Positions 46,826 to 54,106 of a stretch of DNA of 64,000 bases are shown piece after piece (the first letter of the stretch is position 1; each line of letters starts with the position of its first letter). This DNA is from Calditrichia bacterium (lineage in GTDB: Bacteria > Calditrichota > Calditrichia > Calditrichales > J004): positions 124,001 through 188,000 of the forward strand of contig JACKAO010000005.1 in assembly GCA_020635035.1 (NCBI GenBank), in the 5' to 3' direction. The notes below the pieces were generated by a model, which worked only from the letters and a program-made list of their open reading frames with translations, did not search any database and was not told the DNA's origin. The position numbers and the translations under genes are program-made.

Positions 46826-47180
46826 TGGAGACGCCGGGAGTTGAACCCGGGTCCGGACAAGGACCAACGTAAACGTCTACAATCATAGTCGCCTATTAAA
46901 TCTTATCTGCCGGCAGGTTAAGCAACTGACCAACCAGAAGACCAGCCTGTTAAATTATGAACTTAAAGCCACAGACATGAATCAAGCTCAATCCACCTAA
47001 AATGGCGTTTCAAAAATCCCCGGTGAATTAGAGAAAGATGAAACGTGACAGTCAATTAAGCTGCCAGTGCGTAATTATTATCGGCACTTATTAGTGCTTT
47101 CCGGCTAATTACGGGGTAACCGAAAATCCCGGATTGCAGTGTACATCCTTCACAAGCCCGTCGAATCCAAAATCGTCCCC
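46826..47180 (-). ncRNA. ssrA: Transfer-messenger RNA (tmRNA)
   Basis: On the minus strand the RNA begins GGGGACGATTTTGGATTCGACGGG, here within 47180-47157. It ends in the T-arm GGGTTCAACTCCCG and acceptor strand. The first seven bases (GGGGACG) pair with CGTCTCC at the 3' end. A tag reading frame lies at 47085-47056 and encodes ADNNYALAA then TAA, preceded by TAAGT just before the resume codon GCC. The 3' CCA is not encoded. Length is about 355 nt. tmRNA rescues stalled ribosomes and tags the peptide for degradation. It starts 5 bp after the stop of a 110-residue gene. Confidence 0.95.
47056..47085 (-). other. tmRNA tag-peptide reading frame
   Basis: Nine codons (GCC to GCT) plus TAA encode ADNNYALAA. 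With the alanine carried by tmRNA, the expected degradation tag is AADNNYALAA, close to the usual ending YALAA. Confidence 0.85.
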
Positions 47181-47185
47181 AGTTT

Positions 47186-47518
47186 TCAGACAAGCTCTCT
47201 TAACTCTTTTAATTCCTTAAAACTCATAATGTTCTTTTCACCACAATAAGGTGGACAAGGAAAGGCTTTTTCTAAGATCAAACCATTCAAAATATCATTC
47301 CCTTTTACATCCACGCCAATCATGATTACTACATTATCTCCATCTTCATTCTGCCCGAAATAATATCGGACCGAAACACAATCAGGTTGCTGCAACAGCT
47401 GAAGAATACTTTCCTTATCAAAAAGACCACCAATGATACCATTGTTTTGCTTTCTGAAATTTTTAATAAGCTGCTGAGCTTCTTCTAATGAAATCTGATG
47501 ATTTTTTTTACCTGTCAT
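47186..47518 (-). CDS. Hypothetical protein with a CPPYCG motif, 110 residues
   Basis: This soluble protein of unknown family has no signal peptide. It contains a helical start (SLEEAQQLIKNFRKQ), strands DCVSVRYYFGQNEDGDNVVIMIGVDVKG, and a Cys-Pro-Pro-Tyr-Cys segment near residue 90. Its stop is only 5 bp before the ssrA 5' end, so the ssrA promoter must lie inside this gene. The glgA gene follows upstream, transcribed in the same direction, 105 bp away. No function is assigned. Confidence 0.6.
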   Translation of the reverse strand: MTGKKNHQISLEEAQQLIKNFRKQNNGIIGGLFDKESILQLLQQPDCVSVRYYFGQNEDGDNVVIMIGVDVKGNDILNGLILEKAFPCPPYCGEKNIMSFKELKELRELV

Positions 47519-47623
47519 CTCAATCTCACTTGTTTTATTAACACAGCGCTTAATATAGCTTGCTCTAAAGCAATTGCAATAATTTTATCATTATTTGCTA
47601 AAAACTGTCTGAAATGTTTCCTG

Positions 47624-49072
47624 TTATTTCAGAATATTTTTATACATTTTAATATATTCTTTTACCTGGATCGTCCATGAGTAATTCATGGACATAGCGT
47701 TTTTAACAATTTTATTCCAAGCTTCGGGATAACTGAATGTTTCAATAGCATAGTTTAACGCCCACTCCAATCCTTGTTCAGAATAGTCTTCAAAAACAAA
47801 ACCTGTGCCTGTCTGAGTTTCCCATTGGTATAATTCAACCGTATCAGCAAGCCCCCCTGTTTTTCTCACAATCGGAATAGTGCCGTATTTAAGGCTGTAA
47901 ATCTGATTTAAGCCGCACGGTTCATAGCGTGAAGGCATTAAAAACATATCTGAACCGGCTTCTATTAGGTGTGATAATTCATTTTTGTAACCGGTAAAAA
48001 AGGCCAGTTTATTCGGATATTTATCAGCCATATACTGAAAGAACTGTTCATATCTGTGATGTCCGCTTCCAAGAATAACAAATTGGACATCGTTGTAATT
48101 GATTATATTCTCCAGAACTGCAATTATCAGATCAAAACCTTTTTGTTCTACAAGCCTGGAAACTACTCCAATCAACGGTGTCTTCTCATCGTATTGAAAA
48201 CCGATTTTTTCAAGCAAATACTTTTTGTTCTTTTGTTTGCCGGATGGGGCTTTAAGTGAAAATTTAAAAGGAATATATTTGTCCGTCTGCGGATCCCATT
48301 CATCATAATCCACCCCGTTTACAATACCGGTTAAAATATACTTTCGATAGGAAAGCATTGCTTCCATCCCTGCTCCATATTCAGCGGTTTGTATCTCATG
48401 GGCATACGTTTTACTTACAGTTGAGAGCCAGTCTGCGTGTATAACTCCCAATTTAAGAAAATTAAACAAGTTGGATTTTAAATCATAGGAATCCAGAAGA
48501 TGCAAATAGTCCTGAAAACCTAATGCTCCGATAATATACGTACTGAATAAGCCCTGATAACCAATATTATGAATCGATAAGACAGTCCTTGTATTTTTAA
48601 AAAGTGTATCCCATTTATAAGTCGTTTTGAGATACAAAGGAATTAAGGCTGTTTGCCAGTCATTACAATGAATGATATCCGGTGCCCAACCCATCCGCTG
48701 ACAAATCTCAAGGGTTGCCCGGTTTAAAACTGCAAATCTTAGAAATTCATCAGGGTCTTCGGTGTAAATGGACCATCTGTTGTATAATTCAGGACAGGAG
48801 ATAAAATAAACATCTGTGTTTGAGTCCGGTAATTTAGCAGTATGAACAGAATACACTATTTTGCGATCCGCAAACCACATCTCCATATCCTGTAAAAAAT
48901 CAACGGGATAAAATGTGGATACTGAAAAATCAGTCGCCGAATAAAGTGGTGTAAACATGCGGATGTCTATTTTTTGTTTTGAAAGATATTTTCCCAGGGC
49001 TCCCGCAACATCAGCAAGCCCGCCTGTTTTTGCAAAAGGGAAAATTTCAGAAGAAGCTAATGCAATTTTCAT
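47624..49072 (-). CDS. glgA: Glycogen (starch) synthase, ADP/UDP-glucose type, GT5
   Basis: The 482-residue protein is normal length for GlgA. The N-terminus SSEIFPFAKTGGLADVAGALGKYL contains the KxGGL nucleotide-sugar loop. ILSIHNIGYQGLF, NFLKLGVIHADWLSTVSKTYAHEIQT and NGVDYDEWDPQTDKYIP are GT5 motifs. The C-terminal part has FLMPSRYEPCGLNQIYSLKYGTIPIVRKTGGLADTV. It extends alpha-1,4-glucan chains. No other glycogen genes lie in the window, so it is a dispersed gene. It could store glucose 1-phosphate derived carbon, for instance from the GH94 enzyme. Confidence 0.97.
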   Translation of the reverse strand: MKIALASSEIFPFAKTGGLADVAGALGKYLSKQKIDIRMFTPLYSATDFSVSTFYPVDFLQDMEMWFADRKIVYSVHTAKLPDSNTDVYFISCPELYNRWSIYTEDPDEFLRFAVLNRATLEICQRMGWAPDIIHCNDWQTALIPLYLKTTYKWDTLFKNTRTVLSIHNIGYQGLFSTYIIGALGFQDYLHLLDSYDLKSNLFNFLKLGVIHADWLSTVSKTYAHEIQTAEYGAGMEAMLSYRKYILTGIVNGVDYDEWDPQTDKYIPFKFSLKAPSGKQKNKKYLLEKIGFQYDEKTPLIGVVSRLVEQKGFDLIIAVLENIINYNDVQFVILGSGHHRYEQFFQYMADKYPNKLAFFTGYKNELSHLIEAGSDMFLMPSRYEPCGLNQIYSLKYGTIPIVRKTGGLADTVELYQWETQTGTGFVFEDYSEQGLEWALNYAIETFSYPEAWNKIVKNAMSMNYSWTIQVKEYIKMYKNILK

Positions 49073-49109
49073 AATGTTTTTAATATAGATTAAATTTTAA
49101 GGACAAAAA

Positions 49110-49658
49110 TTATTGATAATAAATCAGAAACAATACCGGTAGAATTATCCCTATGGTTACCAGCCATGTTCCGCGCCATTTCATTCCTTTACGGCCTTTT
49201 AAAAGAAACATGCCGCTGATTGCCAGGAAAATCAGATTAACAGCGTAAAAATCGGAGAACCAGGTCCATGCCTGCTTGGGTTCATTTAAATGCAGAACAT
49301 TAAATTCCCGTAATAAAAACCGGGAGTTTACCTGTTCAATCCTGGCTTTAGAAGTATGGATGTTATAATCTATAGTCATTCCTTCTAAAAATATTCTTAC
49401 AACTTCAGGATTTACGCGATGCCAGCCGTCTGCTTTCTTTTCAATCCCAAGTTTATCTATAACCTGCGTGGTAATTTTTTCAATTGCAGATGTATCAATA
49501 CCGTTTAATTCTGTTTCTGATGTTTCAATTGAATAATTAGGATTCCAGTCATGGATATGATTTACTGCGATCCCTGAAACGGCAAAAATAACAGTCAGGC
49601 CAACCGCAAGATACCCAATATCACGATGTAAATCTCTTAATAATTTCCTTACTTTCAT
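49110..49658 (-). CDS. PepSY-associated transmembrane protein
   Basis: The 182-residue membrane protein begins RKLLRDLHRDIGYLAVGLTVIFAVSGIAVNHIHDW, the characteristic His-containing first helix of the PepSY_TM family. Two further membrane segments lie near the C-terminus (VNLIFLAISGMFLLKG and WRGTWLVTIGIILPVLFLIYY), with a soluble loop between. Relatives take part in iron or haem transfer and in reductase complexes; the short form is a truncated variant. It follows a terminator, 72 bp after the DUF4920 gene in the same direction. A strong AGGAG site precedes the ATG. Confidence 0.85.
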   Translation of the reverse strand: MKVRKLLRDLHRDIGYLAVGLTVIFAVSGIAVNHIHDWNPNYSIETSETELNGIDTSAIEKITTQVIDKLGIEKKADGWHRVNPEVVRIFLEGMTIDYNIHTSKARIEQVNSRFLLREFNVLHLNEPKQAWTWFSDFYAVNLIFLAISGMFLLKGRKGMKWRGTWLVTIGIILPVLFLIYYQ

Positions 49659-49675
49659 TAATCACAACTCCTGAT

Positions 49676-49711
49676 AAAAAAAAAGCCGCCGTCAATAGTG
49701 GACAGCGGCTT
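49676..49711 (-). terminator. Rho-independent terminator after the DUF4920 gene
   Basis: On the minus strand, AAGCCGC (49711-49705) pairs with GCGGCTT (49689-49683), followed by nine T. The corresponding A-run on the plus strand is 49676-49684. Confidence 0.88.
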
Positions 49712-49729
49712 AAATATTACAAAAAAAAT

Positions 49730-50185
49730 TTACATTTCAATTGCGGCGCCGGTTGCTTTTAAACGATACATAACATCCGGTTTTGTTACCTTAGAAGCAT
49801 CAAACTCTTTACCTTCTTTTTCGCATTCATGCTTTTCTTTGGCTAACGTTTCTTCCATGGAAAATTCAATCTTTTCAATAACGCCTTCAACCCTGGCCAT
49901 TTTACCCTTAGATTCCTGCGGAAAAACAATTACACCATCTTCAACTTTTACCATGATCGATTCAAAATCCTTGTCACTGGAAACCGTAATCCAGCAACCG
50001 CGTTTTTTACAGACATCGAGTACACGGCCTTCAACCATCACTTTTTGATCAACATATTTTTCGGGACTTTCAAGGATTGTTGAAATGGCGGTTGTTTCTT
50101 TTAAAGTAAGGTCTTCACCAAAATTTTTAGTATCTGCAGCCCACAAAATACTTATAAAAAGAACAGCTATTATAAACTTCTTCAT
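49730..50185 (-). CDS. DUF4920 domain protein, exported
   Basis: The 151-residue protein has a signal peptide (MKKFIIAVLFISILWAA). The DUF4920 body shows FGEDLTLKETTAISTIL, KVMVEGRVLDVCKKRGCWITVSS and GVIVFPQESKGKMARVEGVIEKIEF, with a Cys pair in DVCKKRGC. The family is an OB-fold-like periplasmic domain of unknown role, often near metal or redox genes. The ATG at 50185 with AGGAG six bases upstream is preferred to a start 21 codons earlier. A terminator directly follows. It is probably monocistronic. Confidence 0.9.
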   Translation of the reverse strand: MKKFIIAVLFISILWAADTKNFGEDLTLKETTAISTILESPEKYVDQKVMVEGRVLDVCKKRGCWITVSSDKDFESIMVKVEDGVIVFPQESKGKMARVEGVIEKIEFSMEETLAKEKHECEKEGKEFDASKVTKPDVMYRLKATGAAIEM

Positions 50186-50268
50186 ATTTTTCTCCTGAAT
50201 TTTCAATTTTAAAAATCTAAAATTATAAAAGAAAATATTTATTTGCAAAGCAGTTTATTTTGCTTTGA

Positions 50269-53241
50269 TTACATTTGATTTACTTTCCCAAGATGATCAT
50301 CCAGCCAGATGAGAATTTCTTTAACCTGTTCTGTTCGCGGAACAGAATGTCCTCCATCATATACAATGATCTTTTTATCGTTTTCCGGAGTACCGAGTAA
50401 TTTAAAAAATGGTAGCTGGGCACTTTCGTAGGGGAAGAAGAAATCATATTTTCCATTAAGCATAAGTACCGGCGCTTTTATTCGTGGTAAAAAATTGACT
50501 GCTTCGGCTTCTGGCAAGGAGCGCTGAAACTGCAATCCTGCAACAAGAAGTACAACATTTTTTATACGCTTTTCAACGGCAGGAATGATTCCCCCCATTG
50601 CTCCGCCCCAGCTGGCACCAAAATAAACAAGTTTACCAGAATCAATATCTTCACGTGTTTCAAGGTAATCAATAGTGCGGCTGAAATCCTTAGTCCACAT
50701 AATTATGTGATCTTTCCAGAAATTTGTAGAATCGGGATAATCCGAGACAAGGTTGTCACCGCGTTCATATGTACTTTTGTAAATTGGAAAGACGAAGGCA
50801 CGGCCACTCTTAGGCAGAAAGCTGTTTCGTGAGCCAAGGGTCAGGTCTTTACTGGAACGTGTATGTATAGCGCCTGATCCGGGGAAATAAATTACCGTCT
50901 GGTATGGCGGTTTTGTGTTTTTTGGAAGAAATATGTATGCGGCCATACGTTCTCCGCCATAAGCTGCATCAAAGGAAACATATTGTTTGATCCATTCTTC
51001 AGCTTCTTCTTCCGATTCAATTTTTGAGTTTAAACTGTTTTTATCATAAGCATATTGTTTTAGAAAAAAGTTAAAAACTTCATCACTCACGGGTTTTTCA
51101 CTTAAAAAATCCCGCCATGGCAATTTTATTTCTGCGGTTAACCCCGCCGTGTTTTGATTTTCTATATATTTCATACAGCGAAAACCATTTGTTTCCGAAC
51201 GATCAAAAGCATCCTGGGCGTATGCATCATTAAAGCCATAGGCAGGATCGGTCCAGCCGCCACCAAGAATAAAATTCCCGCCACGGCTGCTTTTATTAAA
51301 AGTCCATTCGCGAACATTACCTGCAAGGTTATAAACACCCAATCTGTTCATGCTTCGCCGGTTATCAGCTGATATAGGTTCTTTGCTGCCAAGATTGCTT
51401 AACGGAACTATTACCGGACTTGCCCAGGTAAAAGCAACGCGATCCCAATGAAAAATAGTCGGCAGACTTTTACCTGCAAATTCAGCATAAGCCGCTGCTT
51501 CATACCAGCTGATGCCACTCACTGGTATATCAGCCTTACCTGCAGTATAGTCTCCAACTTCCCAGGTCGACGGACCATTCTGTCCTGTTCTGTCAATAAA
51601 AATTTGCATAGCCTGCGCCCACGGAATCTGCTTACCGTCTTTAATAAACGGGTATTTCCAGTATTTTTCATTTTTATACCCACCGGCACTAATAAATTCT
51701 TTGTAGGCCTTATTAGAAACTTCAAAACGGTCCATGTAAAAATCACCAACCGGGGCAAGTTTTATCATCTCAAGACCAGGCATATGCAAACTGGCAGGAG
51801 CAGCCTTAATATTGAACCAACTTGCATTACGCGGTATAAAAACCATTCCATGCGGAGATGTATTTTCGCTTTGTAATGTTATGGATACTGTATCTTCAAC
51901 AAATCCGGCGTTCCAGATAAGGTCCGTTGCCGGCTCATAACCTTCTTTTTCAAATCTTATTTTTGAAAAACCAATCGGGATCACGGCACTGTCCATTGAA
52001 CTTTCTCCAAGAAAAATCCAATTATCTGATGTGTCATTGTAAGACTGAACATAAATATTTAAATTTTCCGGCTCTGTTTTAAAGATAACTTTGTCGGTAA
52101 TTTTATCATGTATGTTTTTAAGCAGCGGATCATCAGGGATAATCGATGCGACCTGCCGGTAAAGATCAAATGCCTGCCAGGATTTAGTACCTTCTCCTGT
52201 CCACGGCATATCCTGTATTATGTTTTCCATTTGTGGCAAAATTTCCGATCTTGCCCAATCACGTTCATTTGATTTTTGAATCCAATAGTAAATCACTGAT
52301 GCAGTAACAATTACAAATAGTGCGGCGGAAATTTTAATTAGCGGAGATTTAAAAACAGGATTTTGCTCCTTGACTAAGACAATCCGCGAAGAAGATGATT
52401 CAATATAATCACTCAGAATTTTTAGGATTTCGTCAAAACTGCTGAAGCGTTCTTCTTTGTTTTTTTTAAGACATTTTGAAATTATATCTATTATTTTTTG
52501 ATCAGCATCCGGATTGAATTGTTCTACAGGTTCAGGGTCTTCGTTTAAAATAGAATAAATGATGGCTTGCTCATAATCACCCTTAAAAGGCAGTTCACCT
52601 GTTAAAATTTCATACAATAAAACACCGTAGGACCAGATATCTGTTCTGTGATCAACATCTCTTCCCTGGGTTTGCTCAGGTGACATATAAGCAATAGTCC
52701 CCACTGTGGTCCCAACCTGGGTCATATTTATATTGCCGCGGAATTTAGCCAATCCAAAATCCATGATTTTAACATTTCCGCTTTCTGTGATCATAATATT
52801 GGCCGACTTTATGTCGCGGTGGACAATTCCTTTATTATGAGCAGCCTTGAGGCCTTCTGCAATTTGGATGGCAATTTGTAATACCCCCTTCAATCCCCCC
52901 TTAATAAGGGGTGAAGAAAAGGAAGGTGGGGAATCCAGGGGGGTATTTACAATATCTTTCAACTCTCTGCCTTCAATATATTCCATCACCAGGAACAATT
53001 CACCGTCCGCTTCTTCAATGGCATGAATGGTGGCAATATTGGGATGATTTAATGCAGCTGCAGCTTTGGCTTCAATTTCGAAACGTTTACGTTCATCCGA
53101 ATTTGCCGAGATATGAGATGGCAGGAACTTGATGGCTACTTTTCGTTCCAGTTTTGTATCTTCGGCAAGGTATACGACTCCCATACCACCCTGTCCGAGT
53201 TTTTCAATAATATTATAGTGTAATACATTTTTCCTTGTCAT
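50269..53241 (-). CDS. Membrane Ser/Thr kinase fused to FGE-like domain and alpha/beta hydrolase
   Basis: The 990-residue protein is a PknB-type kinase (about 8-275): glycine loop KLGQGGMG, Lys38, HRD 141-143, DFG 161-163, MSPEQ. A membrane helix spans about 302-321. A PEGA-like beta segment lies at about 390-455. A formylglycine-generating-enzyme (FGE/SUMF1) domain covers about 465-692 (FYMDRFEVSNKAYKEFI, LAGNVREW, NGFRC). A C-terminal alpha/beta hydrolase covers about 765-985 with apparent triad Ser877 (GASWGG), Asp932, His965. An insertion at about 99-120 is repeat-derived. It is last in the kinase array, 41 bp after the ABM gene. The hydrolase could act on a periplasmic or external ester; substrate unknown. 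Confidence 0.92.
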   Translation of the reverse strand: MTRKNVLHYNIIEKLGQGGMGVVYLAEDTKLERKVAIKFLPSHISANSDERKRFEIEAKAAAALNHPNIATIHAIEEADGELFLVMEYIEGRELKDIVNTPLDSPPSFSSPLIKGGLKGVLQIAIQIAEGLKAAHNKGIVHRDIKSANIMITESGNVKIMDFGLAKFRGNINMTQVGTTVGTIAYMSPEQTQGRDVDHRTDIWSYGVLLYEILTGELPFKGDYEQAIIYSILNEDPEPVEQFNPDADQKIIDIISKCLKKNKEERFSSFDEILKILSDYIESSSSRIVLVKEQNPVFKSPLIKISAALFVIVTASVIYYWIQKSNERDWARSEILPQMENIIQDMPWTGEGTKSWQAFDLYRQVASIIPDDPLLKNIHDKITDKVIFKTEPENLNIYVQSYNDTSDNWIFLGESSMDSAVIPIGFSKIRFEKEGYEPATDLIWNAGFVEDTVSITLQSENTSPHGMVFIPRNASWFNIKAAPASLHMPGLEMIKLAPVGDFYMDRFEVSNKAYKEFISAGGYKNEKYWKYPFIKDGKQIPWAQAMQIFIDRTGQNGPSTWEVGDYTAGKADIPVSGISWYEAAAYAEFAGKSLPTIFHWDRVAFTWASPVIVPLSNLGSKEPISADNRRSMNRLGVYNLAGNVREWTFNKSSRGGNFILGGGWTDPAYGFNDAYAQDAFDRSETNGFRCMKYIENQNTAGLTAEIKLPWRDFLSEKPVSDEVFNFFLKQYAYDKNSLNSKIESEEEAEEWIKQYVSFDAAYGGERMAAYIFLPKNTKPPYQTVIYFPGSGAIHTRSSKDLTLGSRNSFLPKSGRAFVFPIYKSTYERGDNLVSDYPDSTNFWKDHIIMWTKDFSRTIDYLETREDIDSGKLVYFGASWGGAMGGIIPAVEKRIKNVVLLVAGLQFQRSLPEAEAVNFLPRIKAPVLMLNGKYDFFFPYESAQLPFFKLLGTPENDKKIIVYDGGHSVPRTEQVKEILIWLDDHLGKVNQM
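52880..52947. repeat. Palindromic repeat inserted in frame in the kinase gene
   Basis: AATACCCCC (52880-52888) pairs with GGGGGTATT (52939-52947). An inner hairpin CCCCTTA/TAAGGGG lies at 52897-52911. It adds about 20 residues (PLDSPPSFSS, PLIKGGLKGV) between kinase sub-domains, absent from paralogues. The pattern resembles ORF-embedded palindromic elements. Confidence 0.75.
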
Positions 53242-53282
53242 TCTTTATACCTGATTCCTTTATACCATTTATTCAACTGATA

Positions 53283-54044
53283 TTAATCAAAACTTTTACC
53301 GCTTATCATCTCATAGTGGGAAACAGTCATATCATCTTTTGAAATACTGTGACGGCCTTCTTTTTGCTCAAAAGCCATTTTATACTTATACAGATCCGAC
53401 ATGGTGTGGCTAATTTTATCCAGCAATTTATTAAACTGGCCGCTTTTTTCATATTTCTCCGCATGCCAGGCTGATTCCCATGCTGTAATCGAAAGAACCT
53501 GGTTCTCAGTCTGCTGGCTTTCTGTCAAAAATACATGGCGGCATCCTTTTGTTTCTTTCAGGGCCGGCATAATTTCTTTGATATACAAACGACGAAATTC
53601 TTTCAGTTTGTCTTTAGCAATGGACAATGATACTATACGAATATGCATTTCTTTGATTCCCTGTTCTTCTGACCATTGTTGTTTATTTGCCTGGGCTGTT
53701 ACCGATAGTTGTTTTACTTCAGGTTCTTCATGAACAGGAGCATATTCTAATTCTAAATCCTTGCTTAACTGGATTTTATACTCGCTGCCTTCAGCAAGAT
53801 AATTACTCACTTCTTCCATAATCTGTTTATAAGGACCGGTATTTTCATATTCCTGTGCTTTTTTAGGATCTGTCCACATGGTTAAGGAAATAAAATCCTG
53901 CGGATCCGGCGCACTTTGAATTAATCCTGCAAAAACACATCCCGGGATATCCTGTAATTGAGAGAGAACTTTTTCTTCATATATCCTTTCAATGTCGCTT
54001 ATATATTTCTGATCCACACGGATCTGTACAAAACGCATAAACAT
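53283..54044 (-). CDS. Tandem antibiotic-biosynthesis-monooxygenase (ABM) domain protein
   Basis: The 253-residue soluble protein has two ABM-type ferredoxin-like domains. The first (residues about 1-100) begins FVQIRVDQKYISDIERIYEEKVL and has CVFAGLIQSAPDPQDFISLTMWTDPKKAQEYE. The second (about 130-230) begins RIVSLSIAKDKLKEFRRLYIKEIMPAL, then CRHVFLTESQQTENQVLSITAWESAWHAEKYEKSGQF. ABM domains occur in haem-degrading monooxygenases and small-molecule sensing proteins, many without known substrate. It lies between two kinase genes on the same strand. It may be a cytosolic partner or effector, but this is a guess. Confidence 0.8.
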   Translation of the reverse strand: MFMRFVQIRVDQKYISDIERIYEEKVLSQLQDIPGCVFAGLIQSAPDPQDFISLTMWTDPKKAQEYENTGPYKQIMEEVSNYLAEGSEYKIQLSKDLELEYAPVHEEPEVKQLSVTAQANKQQWSEEQGIKEMHIRIVSLSIAKDKLKEFRRLYIKEIMPALKETKGCRHVFLTESQQTENQVLSITAWESAWHAEKYEKSGQFNKLLDKISHTMSDLYKYKMAFEQKEGRHSISKDDMTVSHYEMISGKSFD

Positions 54045-54106
54045 GATGTCTCTCCTTTGTCTTTTTGCAGGATTGCCTAAAAATCAAATCCCGATACCAG
54101 CATTTA

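Noticed and set aside
46826..46860. tRNA-like T-arm GGGTTCAACTCCCGG as a separate tRNA
   Set aside because: It is the 3' domain of the tmRNA; no complete cloverleaf exists here.
46861..46880. AACGTAAACGTCTAC similar to the operator
   Set aside because: It is inside the tmRNA tRNA-like/pseudoknot region and is not a full palindrome.
53079..53096. GAAACGTTTACGTTC resembling half of the LacI palindrome
   Set aside because: It lies in coding sequence for DERKRFEIE, a conserved kinase segment, and recurs in the paralogue at 56324-56340 for the same reason.
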